A stretch of 64,000 nt of DNA from positions 4,504,501 through 4,568,500 of the forward strand of contig NZ_AP028672.1 of NCBI RefSeq assembly GCF_041154505.1, written 5' to 3'. The notes beneath the pieces were generated by a model. That model was not told the origin of the DNA. It did not search any database and was given only the letters and a program-made list of their open reading frames with translations. Source of the DNA: Acidovorax sp. A79 (lineage in GTDB: Bacteria > Pseudomonadota > Gammaproteobacteria > Burkholderiales > Burkholderiaceae_C). The translations under genes and the position numbers were made by a program. Each line of letters begins with the position of its first letter. Positions within the stretch are counted from its first letter, which is position 1. Of this stretch, positions 29,702-38,071 are shown piece by piece.

Positions 29702-31216
29702 ATGACCCCACGCCTCCCCGCCATCGACCCCGTCCGCCATGTCCTGCTGGAAGCCCCGCTGGTGCGTGACCGGCAGGGCGACTCGCTGCAGCGCCAGCTC
29801 CTGACCCGCATCCGCGATGCCATCCTGGATGGGCGCTTCCCTTCGGGCTGCCGCCTGCCGGGGTCGCGGGATCTGGCGGTGGACCTGGGCGTTTCGCGCA
29901 ATAGCGTGACAGCGGTCTATGAGCAGCTGGGGGCCGAGGGCTATATCGCGCTGAGCCGCCGGGGCACCAAGGTGTCCGCGCTGGACCGCAGCCGGGCCCG
30001 GGGCCATGCAGACCCCGCACGCGCAGCGCCGCCCCGCCTGTCCGAGCGCGGCACGCGGGTGGTCAGCCGCTTTGCCGATGCGGCCGAGACCCTGGCTTTC
30101 AGGCCGGGCGTGCCGGCGCTGGCGCGGTTCCCCCTGAGCGCATGGAAGAGCTGTTTTGACCGCGCCTTCAAGGCATCTGGCGTGTCGGCCCTGGGCTATG
30201 GCAATCCGGCGGGCGAGCCCGCCTTGCAGGGCGCCATCATGCGGCACCTGGCGGTGGCACGCGGCGTGCGCTGCGAGGTGGGCCAGGTGGTCATCACCGA
30301 AGGCGCGCAGGAGGCGCTGAACCTGTGCGTGCGGCTGGTCACCAACCCGGGCGACACCGCCTGGGTGGAGGACCCGGGCTACCGGGGGGCGCAGACCGCC
30401 TTCCAGTGCGGAGACCTGAAGGTCGAAGCCCTGCGGGTCGATGGCGCGGGCCTGGTGGTGCCTGCCGATGCCTGGTCGGCGGCGCCGCCCCGGCTCATCT
30501 ACACCACGCCGTCGCACCAGTACCCCACGGGCGGGGTGCTGCCCGTGGCCCGCCGGCTCGCGCTGATCCGGCAGGCGCAGGCCTGTGGCGCCTGGATCAT
30601 CGAGGACGACTACGACAGCGAGTTCCGCCACGCGGGCGAACTCATTGGTGCCATGCAGGGCCTGGTGCCACAGGCGCCGGTGATGTACGTGGGCACATTC
30701 AGCAAGACGCTGTTCCCTTCCTTGCGGCTGGGTTTTGTGGTGCTGCCGCAGGCCTTGGCCGCAGCGGCCGCGCCGCTGCTCAAGGAGACCCTGCGCGGCG
30801 GGCATCGCCATGAGCAGCTGGCGCTGGCGGAGTTCATCGACAGCGGGCAGTTCAGCCGGCACCTGGGGCGCATGCGACGCCTGTACCGGGGCCGGCAGGC
30901 GCTGCTGCGCGATGCGCTGGCGCAGCACCTGGCCGTGCCCCATGCGGTGCTGGGAGGCGACAGCGGCATGCACCTCACGGTGCGCCTGCCGCCCGAATAC
31001 CCCGACCAGGCGATTGCGGAGGCGGCCCGCGCCTACGACATGGCGCCGGCACCACTGTCGCGGTTTGCCCTGCGCGCTCGGCCCGAGGACAACGGCCTGG
31101 TGCTGGGCTACGGCAATACGTCCGAATCGCAGTACCCGGCCCTGGTGCAGCGGCTTTCGCGGCTGGCCCAGGCGCGGCGGGCACGGGTCCCTGGAGCCGC
31201 AGGGGCACCGGGTTGA
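29702..31216 (+). CDS. MocR/PdxR family regulator (GntR helix + aminotransferase domain)
   Basis: The 504-residue protein has a GntR winged helix (about 25-95, LPGSRDLAVDLGVSRNSVTA) joined by a linker to a class I aminotransferase-like domain. PLP lysine K335 lies in GTFSKTLFPSLRLGF. MocR regulators bind PLP or PLP-amino acid adducts and act on a divergent gene, here the GNAT. Residues DDYDSEFRH near 300 match the PLP-ring-contact segment. It could activate vitamin B6 or amine metabolism, but no pdx genes are nearby. It converges on an IPTL-CTERM gene with a strong hairpin between. Confidence 0.88.
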   Translation: MTPRLPAIDPVRHVLLEAPLVRDRQGDSLQRQLLTRIRDAILDGRFPSGCRLPGSRDLAVDLGVSRNSVTAVYEQLGAEGYIALSRRGTKVSALDRSRARGHADPARAAPPRLSERGTRVVSRFADAAETLAFRPGVPALARFPLSAWKSCFDRAFKASGVSALGYGNPAGEPALQGAIMRHLAVARGVRCEVGQVVITEGAQEALNLCVRLVTNPGDTAWVEDPGYRGAQTAFQCGDLKVEALRVDGAGLVVPADAWSAAPPRLIYTTPSHQYPTGGVLPVARRLALIRQAQACGAWIIEDDYDSEFRHAGELIGAMQGLVPQAPVMYVGTFSKTLFPSLRLGFVVLPQALAAAAAPLLKETLRGGHRHEQLALAEFIDSGQFSRHLGRMRRLYRGRQALLRDALAQHLAVPHAVLGGDSGMHLTVRLPPEYPDQAIAEAARAYDMAPAPLSRFALRARPEDNGLVLGYGNTSESQYPALVQRLSRLAQARRARVPGAAGAPG

Positions 31217-31246
31217 ACGGGACCTGTTCACGCGGCAAGGGGCACG

Positions 31247-31271
31247 CCCGCGCGCGCGTTTCGCGCGCGGG
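31247..31271. terminator. Hairpin between MocR and IPTL-CTERM B genes
   Basis: Perfect 10-bp arms CCCGCGCGCG and CGCGCGCGGG around CGTTT, lying between convergent stop codons. No T-run. Confidence 0.45.
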
Positions 31272-31279
31272 GCTCGGGG

Positions 31280-31957
31280 CTAAAGGGTTCTGCGGCGTAC
31301 CGCTGCAAGGCCTGCAAGGCCCAGGATACTGGCGGCGAGGATGAGGCTCCACTCAGAGAGCGTTGGAACGGTGGCCGCCGCCGCAGAGGACCAGGACACC
31401 GTCGCGCCGCTCGCACGGGAAGCGCTGCCGTCTGCCACTTCGAGATCGCAGGAATCAGCGGTCCCGGCGGGAGAGGTCCCGAGGGCCGTGCATTGGTAGT
31501 TGTGCCCCCCTTGCGAGGTGCCGGTGATCACCATGAGCGAGGTCCGGTCATTGACCGCATGTGGTGACACGCCGGTTTCCCAGCGGCTGATCACGACGGC
31601 GGCATCGGTGACCGCGCCCGCCGCATCGGTCGTGACCTGCAACAGGTAGATGCGGGTGGCCGGATCCGCGCTGGAGTACGTGGTCAACCCATCGCTGAAG
31701 CTGAAGGATGTCACCAGGGCCGCGATGCTGGCCCCTGCCAGGTTAGCCGGCAACGGGCTGGCCGTGGTGAACGAACCCGAAACCCCCATGGCCAGCGTGA
31801 AGTTCTGGCACGGGCCCGTGGCGCAGGCCGCGTAGTCCACTTTGCTTGTGTAGTTGCCGGTGGATGCCGCGGTGTGCACCGTGGACTGCGCGTGGGCCCA
31901 GCTGGCGAAAAACAGGATGGCGGCCGCGCTGATCCAGCGTTGGAATTTGCTCTGCAT
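31280..31957 (-). CDS. IPTL-CTERM sorted surface protein B
   Basis: The 225-residue protein has a signal peptide ending in AHAQ (residue 23), a middle domain, and the tail VPTLSEWS, hydrophobic helix and RRRTL. It is a clear paralogue of the protein at 7146-7856. Both share TGNY, ATGPCQNF or VTGPCQNF, GSFTT, FSFSDG and TYSSADP at matching positions, plus an RW-x-TG-x-SPH segment. This places the pair in one family with the same sorting signal but on opposite strands 24 kb apart. Function is unknown; an exosortase should exist elsewhere in the genome. Confidence 0.75.
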   Translation of the reverse strand: MQSKFQRWISAAAILFFASWAHAQSTVHTAASTGNYTSKVDYAACATGPCQNFTLAMGVSGSFTTASPLPANLAGASIAALVTSFSFSDGLTTYSSADPATRIYLLQVTTDAAGAVTDAAVVISRWETGVSPHAVNDRTSLMVITGTSQGGHNYQCTALGTSPAGTADSCDLEVADGSASRASGATVSWSSAAAATVPTLSEWSLILAASILGLAGLAAVRRRTL

Positions 31958-32273
31958 TGGTATCCGATCTTGGGTGACTGATGGAGGGCCGGCCTGCCCC
32001 CTTTTTTGCTAGTGCGAAGGCACGGGCAATCCACCCTGGGGGTGGTGATGCCCCGAGGGCCAGGCGCTGTGCGGAAAGCGATGCGTTGGCAGCGCCGCGA
32101 ATGGCCCTTGGGCATCGCAACGCATCTGCCAAGAAGAGGGTGAACAGGCCCTGGTGAATGGGCCAATGCATACTAGGTGATCTGCGCGAATCGCGAAAGC
32201 TTTTCCTGCGCAATGGGCTGGAGCGGCGCCAGCGCTTGTGCCGTGAGGCGCCGCGCTGTCTGGGGGCAGGACC
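31958..32273. other. Intergenic region upstream of IPTL-CTERM B
   Basis: This 316-bp gap has no gene I can support. It contains perfect 9-bp arms GATGCGTTG (32080-32088) and CAACGCATC (32118-32126), 29 bp apart, that could form a leader structure on the minus strand. I compared it with c-di-GMP riboswitch consensus and saw no match. The left half should hold the promoter of the surface protein. Confidence 0.5.
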
Positions 32274-33515
32274 CTAGGCCAGCAGGTCGCTCAGCGTGCG
32301 CGCGATCACCTTGGTGGCGCGGCGCAGGTCTTCGAGCTGCAGGCGCTCGTCGGCGCGCTTGGCGTGCGATTCGAGCACGGTGCGCGGGCCGGCGCCGTAG
32401 ATCACGCCCGGGATGCCGCGCTCCACATACAGGCGCACATCGGTGTACAGCGGGGTGCCCACCGCGGGCACGGGCTCACCGATCACGGCCTGCGCATGCT
32501 TCTGGATGGCGTCCACCAGCGGCTGGTTGCCGGCCAGCGGGGTCATGGCGTTGGCCAGCAGCAGGCGCTTGATGTCCACGCTGATGCCCGCGCGCTCGCC
32601 CGCGGCCTGCTCGATCACGCGGCGGATGGCGGCTTCGACCTCCACCGGGTTCTCTTCGGGGATCATGCGGCGGTCGAGCTTGAACATCACCTTGCCGGGC
32701 ACGACGTTGGTGTTGGTGCCGCCCTCGATGCGGCCCACGTTCAGGTACGGGTGCTTGATGCCCGCCACCTTGGACGTGACCTTCTTGTACTCGTCGTTCT
32801 GCGCATACAGTGCGTTCAGGATGTGCACCGCGCCCTGCAGCGCGTCCACGCCGGTGTGGGGCACGGCCGCGTGGGCCATCTTGCCGTGCACGGTCACTTC
32901 CATCTGCAGGCAGCCATTGTGGGCGGTGACCACTTCGTAGCTGAAGCCGGCGGCGATCATCAGGTCGGGCTTGGTGAGCCCCTTTTGCAGCAGCCAGCCG
33001 GGGCCGAGTTCACCACCGAATTCCTCGTCGTAGGTGAAGTGCAGTTCCACCGCGCCCCGCGAGGGCTTGGCGGCGGCTTCCAGCGCGCGCACCGCGAAGG
33101 TGAAGCTGGCGAAGTCGCTCTTGCTCACGGCGGTGGCGCGGCCGTACATGGCGCCGTCGACGATCTCGGCGCCGTAGGGGTCGTGCGTCCAGCCTTCGCC
33201 GGGGGGCACCACGTCGCCGTGGGCGTTCAGGGCAATGGTCTTGCCGCCGCTGCCGTACGGTCTGCGCACGATGAGGTTGGTGATGGATTCCATGCCGTAG
33301 GCCAACACGTCGGCGGCCGGCACGGCGTGCTTCTCGGCCTCGTAGCCGAAGTCCTTGAGCAATTCGGCCGTGCGCTCGGCGTGGGGTGCGTTGTTGCCGG
33401 GCGGGGTGTCGGTGGGCACGCGCACCAGGGCCTGCAGAAAGCGCACTTCCTCGTCGAAGTGCTGGTCGATCCAGGCGTCGAGAGCGGCGTAGGCGGTGGG
33501 GGTGTTTGTCGTCAT
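32274..33515 (-). CDS. M20 family metallohydrolase at the end of the allantoin operon
   Basis: The 413-residue protein has the M20/ArgE-DapE dinuclear zinc site: HGDVVPPG near residue 95 (His and Asp), the DEEFGG catalytic pair near 165 and a late His in ESHAKRADE near 389. Members remove acyl or carbamoyl groups from amino acid-like substrates. Its start overlaps the stop codon of the OHCU decarboxylase/allantoate amidohydrolase gene (ATGA at 33512-33515), so the two are translated together. The link points to a step near ureidoglycolate or a carbamoyl intermediate. It is not an allantoate amidohydrolase by sequence layout, and the precise substrate is unknown. Confidence 0.8.
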   Translation of the reverse strand: MTTNTPTAYAALDAWIDQHFDEEVRFLQALVRVPTDTPPGNNAPHAERTAELLKDFGYEAEKHAVPAADVLAYGMESITNLIVRRPYGSGGKTIALNAHGDVVPPGEGWTHDPYGAEIVDGAMYGRATAVSKSDFASFTFAVRALEAAAKPSRGAVELHFTYDEEFGGELGPGWLLQKGLTKPDLMIAAGFSYEVVTAHNGCLQMEVTVHGKMAHAAVPHTGVDALQGAVHILNALYAQNDEYKKVTSKVAGIKHPYLNVGRIEGGTNTNVVPGKVMFKLDRRMIPEENPVEVEAAIRRVIEQAAGERAGISVDIKRLLLANAMTPLAGNQPLVDAIQKHAQAVIGEPVPAVGTPLYTDVRLYVERGIPGVIYGAGPRTVLESHAKRADERLQLEDLRRATKVIARTLSDLLA

Positions 33516-35290
33516 GGTTGTTGTTCCTCGGCAAGTTGGCGCAGGACCTGGGTGAAGGCGTCCACGGCCAGCTGCATGTCGTTGTTGGTGGTGGATTCGA
33601 GCGGGTTGTGGCTGATGCCCGAGTTCAGTCCGCGCACGAAGAGCATGGCCTGGGGCATGATTTCGTGCAGCTTCATCGCATCGTGTCCCGCCCCGCTGGG
33701 CATGCGGAACACGGGCACGCCCAGCGTGTCCACGGCGCGCTCCCAGTGGTGCTGCCAGGCGGGCGCGCTGGGCGCGGCGGCGGCGCGCATGGATTCTTCC
33801 AGCGTGTAGCGCAGGCCGCGCCGGGCGGCGATCCTGGCGAGCTGCTCCCTCACGTCGTTCACCAGCGCGTCGCGCTGGGCGTCGGTGGGCGCGCGCAGGT
33901 CCAGGCTGAATTGGCAGCGGCCGGGCACCACGTTGATGGAGCCCGCGGGCACCTGCAGCTGGCCGATGGTGCCCACCGAGTCGCCGTCCTGCGCGGCGCG
34001 CTGCTCCACGTACAGCGCGAGTTCCGCCACGGCCACGGCGGCGTCGCGGCGGCGGTCCATGGGGGTGGTGCCGGCGTGGCTGGCGGTGCCGATCATTTCG
34101 CACAGAAACCGCACGCTGCCGTTGATGGAGGTGACCACGCCCAGGGGCAGGTCCAGCTCGTTGAGCACGGGGCCCTGCTCGATGTGCACTTCAATGAAAC
34201 CCAGGTATTGCGCGGGGTCGCGCTGGAGCTTGGGGATGTCGTCGATGCACATGCCCGCATGCTGCATGGCCGCGCGCATGGTCACGCCGTCCACGTCCTT
34301 CTGGTCGAGCCAGGCGGGGTTGAAGTCGCCGATGAGCGCGCCCGAGCCGAGGAAGGTGGCCTTGTAGCGCTGCCCTTCCTCTTCGGCAAAGCCCACCACC
34401 TCGATGCCGAAGGGCAGCCGCCGGCCGGCGCGGTGCAGCTCACGCACGCAGGCCATGGGCACGAAGATGCCCAGGCGGCCGTCGTACTTGCCGCCGTTGC
34501 GCACCGTGTCGTAGTGCGACCCGGTGATGAGGTAGCGGGCCCCTTCCGTGGCCGGGTGGTAGCGCCCCACCACGTTGCCCACGGCGTCGATCTCCACTTC
34601 GTCGAAGCCGCAGTCGCGCATCCAGTGGCTGATGCGCTGGGCGCAGGCGCGGTGCGCGTCGGTCAGATACGTGACGGTGAGCTGGCCCTTTTCAGCGAAG
34701 CCGGGGTCGGAGTGTTCGGCCAGCTTTTCCTGCCAGTCCCACACGTCGTTGCCCAGCACGGGCTCGGCGGCGAACTTGTCGTTCAGGCGGATCTCGGCGA
34801 TGCGGTGGATGTTGCGCAGGGCCTCGGCCAGTTCGAACTCGGGATGGTTGTCCAGGCGCCGCGCAAAGGTGTCGATGATCTCCTGCTTGGGCAGGCCCGT
34901 GCCGCGCGGCCCGCGCACCGCCAGGATGAACGGGAAGCCGAAGCGCTCGTTGTAGGCGGCGTTGAGCGCCTGGATGCGCGCGAACTCCTCGGGTGTGCAC
35001 TGGGTGAGGCCCGCCTTGCTCTGCTCGTTGGTGGACTCGGCCGTGAGGTTCTTGGCCACCATCGCTTTGCCCGCCAGTTCCGGGTGGGCGCGGATCAGTG
35101 CCAGCTGCGCGTCCTGGCCCGCCGTGCGCACCACCTGGGCCAGCGCGTGCTGCAGGTGGGCCTGCGAGCGGAAGGGCCGCTGCGCCAGCGCCTGCTCGGC
35201 GATCCAGGGCGAGTGCTCGTACAGGCCATCGAGCAGCTGCAGGGCCTCGGCGCTGCTGGCGGCGTTGAGTTGTTCCAGTGTCAGGGCCAT
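33512..35290 (-). CDS. Bifunctional OHCU decarboxylase / allantoate amidohydrolase
   Basis: The 592-residue protein fuses two purine enzymes. Residues 1-about 170 are OHCU decarboxylase (UraD), with HPELAGKA near 67 and the substrate-contact ESTNEQSKAGL near 82; the pocket histidine in that HPEL is present. From about 180 to 590 it is allantoate amidohydrolase (AllC), with GSHYDTVRNGGKYDG metal ligands near 256 and EEEG near 295. UraD forms S-allantoin; AllC hydrolyses allantoate to ureidoglycine or ureidoglycolate with ammonia release. PuuE, the enzyme between the two steps, is encoded 2 bp upstream. The fusion is a known architecture in this bacterial group. Confidence 0.92.
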   Translation of the reverse strand: MALTLEQLNAASSAEALQLLDGLYEHSPWIAEQALAQRPFRSQAHLQHALAQVVRTAGQDAQLALIRAHPELAGKAMVAKNLTAESTNEQSKAGLTQCTPEEFARIQALNAAYNERFGFPFILAVRGPRGTGLPKQEIIDTFARRLDNHPEFELAEALRNIHRIAEIRLNDKFAAEPVLGNDVWDWQEKLAEHSDPGFAEKGQLTVTYLTDAHRACAQRISHWMRDCGFDEVEIDAVGNVVGRYHPATEGARYLITGSHYDTVRNGGKYDGRLGIFVPMACVRELHRAGRRLPFGIEVVGFAEEEGQRYKATFLGSGALIGDFNPAWLDQKDVDGVTMRAAMQHAGMCIDDIPKLQRDPAQYLGFIEVHIEQGPVLNELDLPLGVVTSINGSVRFLCEMIGTASHAGTTPMDRRRDAAVAVAELALYVEQRAAQDGDSVGTIGQLQVPAGSINVVPGRCQFSLDLRAPTDAQRDALVNDVREQLARIAARRGLRYTLEESMRAAAAPSAPAWQHHWERAVDTLGVPVFRMPSGAGHDAMKLHEIMPQAMLFVRGLNSGISHNPLESTTNNDMQLAVDAFTQVLRQLAEEQQP

Positions 35291-35292
35291 GG

Positions 35293-36258
35293 TCAGCCTG
35301 CTTTCTGTGAAGGGTAGGGGTGCGCCTGCTTCCAGTGGCGCGCGATGTCGATACGGCGGCACACCCACACGTCGCCGTGCCGCTCGATGTGGTCCAGGAA
35401 ACGCTGCAGCGCGGTGATGCGGCCGGGCCGGCCCAGCAGGCGGCAGTGCATGCCGATGCTCATCATCTTGGGCGCGTTGTCGCCGGCCGGGTCGCCTTCG
35501 GCGTACAGCGCGTCGAACGTGTCCTTCATGTACTGGAAGAACGGGTCGGCGTGCGAGTAGCCCTGCGGCAGCGCGAAGCGCATGTCGTTGCAGTCGAGCG
35601 TGTAGGGCACGATGAGCTGGGGCGCGGTGGTGCCATCGCTCTTTTTCACGTCCATCCAGAACGGCAGGTCGTCGCCGTAGTAGTCGCTGTCGTATTCGAA
35701 GCCGCCGAAGTCGGCCACGAGGCGGCGGGTATTGGGACTGTCGCGGCCGGTGTACCACCCCAGGGCCCGGTGGCCCGTCATGCGCTCAATGATCTCCATG
35801 GCCTCGACCATGTGGGCGCGCTCGACCTCTTCGGGCACATGCTGGTAGTGGATCCACTTGAGGCCGTGGCAGGCGATCTCGTGGCCCAGCTGCACGAACG
35901 CCTGGGTCAGCTCGGGGTGGCGCTGCAGTGCGCTCGACACGCCGAACACGGTGAGCGGCAGCTTGCGCTTTTCGAACTCGCGCAGGATGCGCCACACGCC
36001 GGCGCGCGAACCGTATTCGTAGATGCCTTCCATGCTCATGTGCCGCTCGGGGTAGCTCGCGGGGTTGAACATTTCGGACAGGAACTGCTCGCTGCCCGCG
36101 TCGCCGTGCAGCACGGCGTTCTCGCCGCCTTCTTCGTAGTTGAGCACGAACTGCACGGCGATGCGCGCACCGCCCGGCCATTGCGCATGGGGCGGGGTCT
36201 TGCCGTAGCCGATGAGGTCGCGGGGGTAGGGCTGGGTGGAGTCGTAGATCATGGGCAT
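35293..36258 (-). CDS. puuE: Allantoinase PuuE (polysaccharide-deacetylase fold)
   Basis: The 321-residue protein matches the metal-independent allantoinase PuuE. Landmarks are the start YPRDLIGYG, FVLNYEEGGE near 38, SEMFNPASYPERHMSMEG near 60 and EIACHGLKWIHYQ near 129. It opens the hydantoin ring of allantoin to give allantoate. Its stop codon is 2 bp from the start of the UraD-AllC fusion and it follows the GntR gene by 34 bp, so all four genes form one operon. Start 36258 or the next in-frame ATG at 36252 are both possible; neither has a strong ribosome-binding site. Confidence 0.94.
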   Translation of the reverse strand: MPMIYDSTQPYPRDLIGYGKTPPHAQWPGGARIAVQFVLNYEEGGENAVLHGDAGSEQFLSEMFNPASYPERHMSMEGIYEYGSRAGVWRILREFEKRKLPLTVFGVSSALQRHPELTQAFVQLGHEIACHGLKWIHYQHVPEEVERAHMVEAMEIIERMTGHRALGWYTGRDSPNTRRLVADFGGFEYDSDYYGDDLPFWMDVKKSDGTTAPQLIVPYTLDCNDMRFALPQGYSHADPFFQYMKDTFDALYAEGDPAGDNAPKMMSIGMHCRLLGRPGRITALQRFLDHIERHGDVWVCRRIDIARHWKQAHPYPSQKAG

Positions 36259-36292
36259 GAAGGATTCAAGGGGTCTGTCACGCGCTGGGATG

Positions 36293-36961
36293 TCACGTGC
36301 TGAGCGCGGCGGCCAGGTCGCTGGCCGGGCGCTTGCGGTCGAAGGTCAGGCTGGCTTCCACGTGCTCCAGGTGGGCCTGCATGAGGGAGACGGCCAGGGC
36401 CTCGTCGCGCGCGGCGAGCGCGGCCACGATGTCGCCATGCTCCTCGTGGGAGTGTTCGGCGGCGCTGGCCGACTGGTACATCAGCGTGATGAGGGCGCAG
36501 CGAGAGATCAGGTCGCCCAGCATCTGCGCCAGCACCTCGTTGCCCATGAGCTCGGCCATGCGCACATGGAAGTCGCCCAGCAGCTCGGTGCGGCTGCTGG
36601 CATCGGCCGTGCCCATGGCGGCCTTCTCGCTGGCGACGTGGGCGCGCAGGGCCTTGATCTTGGCGGGCGTCACGGTCTGCACGAAGGCCCGCGTCATCTC
36701 GGTCTCGAGCATGCGTCGCACGGCGAACACCTGGCGGGCCTCTTCGACCGAGGGGGTGGACACGAACGCTCCGCGCGCGGGCTCCAGCGTGACGAGGCGG
36801 TTCTGCGCGAGCTGGAACAGCGCCTGGCGCACCAGCGTGCGCGACACGCCGAAATGGTCGGCCAGTTTCTGCTCGGCCAGCTTGGTGCCCGGCTGCAGGC
36901 GGTGCTCGACGATGGCGCGGGTCAACGCGTCGACAATGGCACTGGTGGATGAAGATTCCAT
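36293..36961 (-). CDS. GntR family transcriptional regulator, FCD type (second, allantoin operon)
   Basis: The 222-residue protein has a GntR winged helix (about 8-72, FGVSRTLVRQALFQL) and an FCD domain with conserved DFH near 118 and EH near 169 residues that usually hold a metal. It is the first gene of the operon with puuE, uraD-allC and the M20 hydrolase, and is divergent from uraH. A perfect palindrome 25 bp before its start is the likely autoregulatory operator. It closely resembles the GntR at 18434-19123. A purine intermediate such as urate or allantoin is the expected ligand. Confidence 0.9.
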   Translation of the reverse strand: MESSSTSAIVDALTRAIVEHRLQPGTKLAEQKLADHFGVSRTLVRQALFQLAQNRLVTLEPARGAFVSTPSVEEARQVFAVRRMLETEMTRAFVQTVTPAKIKALRAHVASEKAAMGTADASSRTELLGDFHVRMAELMGNEVLAQMLGDLISRCALITLMYQSASAAEHSHEEHGDIVAALAARDEALAVSLMQAHLEHVEASLTFDRKRPASDLAAALST

Positions 36962-36985
36962 GGTTGCATGATACGTTGGATGGCG

Positions 36986-37003
36986 AAAAGTGTATACACT
37001 TTT
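36986..37003. promoter_or_regulatory. Palindromic GntR operator between gntR and uraH
   Basis: AAAAGTGTATACACTTTT is a perfect 18-bp palindrome, with a second half-like GTCTACAC at 37005-37012. It is 25 bp before gntR and 67 bp before uraH, so one protein could control both directions. Confidence 0.75.
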
Positions 37004-37069
37004 GGTCTACACGCTGCGATCTGGCAATCCTCGCCGATCGGCCGTGGTCCCCACTTCAGGAGATTCCCT

Positions 37070-37420
37070 ATGGGATTGAGCACCCACGTTCTGGACACCA
37101 TGAATGGCTGCCCCGCGGCCGGCATGGAGATCGCCCTGTATTCCACCGACGGCGACAACGCCACCCTCATCAAGCGCCTGGTGTTGAACCATGACGGCCG
37201 CACCGATGCGCCGCTGTTCGACAATGCGACCCTGCGCGCTGGCACCTACCGGCTCAGCTTCAATGTGGCGGGCTACTTCAAGGCGCGCGGCGTGCAGCTG
37301 CCCGAACCCAATTTCCTGAACCTGGTGAGCCTGGATTTCGGCATCGCGCACGCCGACCAGCACTACCACGTGCCGCTGCTGGTGAGCCCGTGGAGCTATT
37401 CGACCTATCGCGGGTCGTGA
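37070..37420 (+). CDS. uraH: 5-Hydroxyisourate hydrolase (transthyretin-like)
   Basis: The 116-residue protein has all marks of HIU hydrolase: THVLDTMNGCPAAGM at the N-terminus (catalytic His5 region), the conserved Arg in TYRLSF, HYHVPLL near 103 (catalytic His pair) and the C-terminal signature YRGS. It opens the ring of hydroxyisourate, the product of PuuD, giving OHCU for UraD. Length equals the family norm. AGGAG lies 5-8 bases before ATG 37070. It is divergent from the allantoin operon. Confidence 0.95.
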   Translation: MGLSTHVLDTMNGCPAAGMEIALYSTDGDNATLIKRLVLNHDGRTDAPLFDNATLRAGTYRLSFNVAGYFKARGVQLPEPNFLNLVSLDFGIAHADQHYHVPLLVSPWSYSTYRGS

Positions 37421-37461
37421 GGGGCGGGGCCCAGCCAGGGCCCGCGCGCACGGGGATGTGC

Positions 37462-38007
37462 CTACAGCTGCCCTTCGGTCAAGGTATCGAGCTGGAAATG
37501 CCCGCTCTTGTCCCACAGCCAGGTGTCGGTGTAGGTGACCTTGCCCAGGCGCGCGGGCACCGGGAAGGGCGCCGCTGCGCGCACGGTGCGCTCGATTTCC
37601 GCGACCACCTCGGGGGCATGGCGCGGGGCACGCATCCACCGCAGGCGCGTCACCTTGCCAGCGCGGTCGATATCCACCTCCAGCACGCCGATCGCATACA
37701 GCATGGGGGGCAGCTTGCCCTTGAACACGCGCTGCGCGTTCAGGCCGTAGAGGTGGGTGGCGGCGTCCTGCCGGTACGCCCGGGGGGTGGTCGCCGCCGA
37801 GGCGCGGGCCGAACCGGCGCTTGCGGGCACGGGGCCCTTGACGCCGCTGGAGGCATCGGTGCTGGGCGCACGGCTGTCCTGCGCGGGCGGCGCAGGTTCG
37901 GGAGCCGACTTGCATGCCGCCACCAGCGCTGCGATGGCGGCCATGAGCCCGGCGAGCAGCCAGTGGCTGCGGGTACTGGGGGTGCGCTCGGGGGCTGGGG
38001 ACGGCAT
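37462..38007 (-). CDS. TonB-C-terminal-like lipoprotein of unknown role
   Basis: The 181-residue protein has a hydrophobic N-terminus ending in VAAC (lipobox, Cys near 31), a Pro/Ala/Ser-rich linker of about 60 residues, and an 80-residue alpha/beta domain. That domain (ALYAIGVLEVDIDRAGKVTRLR-type strands and a final FPVPARLGKVTYTDTW) resembles the TonB C-terminal fold. Unlike TonB there is no Pro-Lys repeat, so it is probably an envelope protein rather than an energy transducer. It converges on uraH and is divergent from xdhC, 64 bp away. Possible starts lie near 38007; function is not known. Confidence 0.6.
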   Translation of the reverse strand: MPSPAPERTPSTRSHWLLAGLMAAIAALVAACKSAPEPAPPAQDSRAPSTDASSGVKGPVPASAGSARASAATTPRAYRQDAATHLYGLNAQRVFKGKLPPMLYAIGVLEVDIDRAGKVTRLRWMRAPRHAPEVVAEIERTVRAAAPFPVPARLGKVTYTDTWLWDKSGHFQLDTLTEGQL

Positions 38008-38071
38008 GATGGCTGGTGTGGGCTGGAACGGAACGGGGACCCTGGGACCCCGATGGCGCGAAGGATCTGGA

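Noticed and set aside
31958-32273. c-di-GMP riboswitch before IPTL-CTERM B
   Set aside because: The two tetraloop/receptor motifs are missing; only a single long-range inverted repeat is present.
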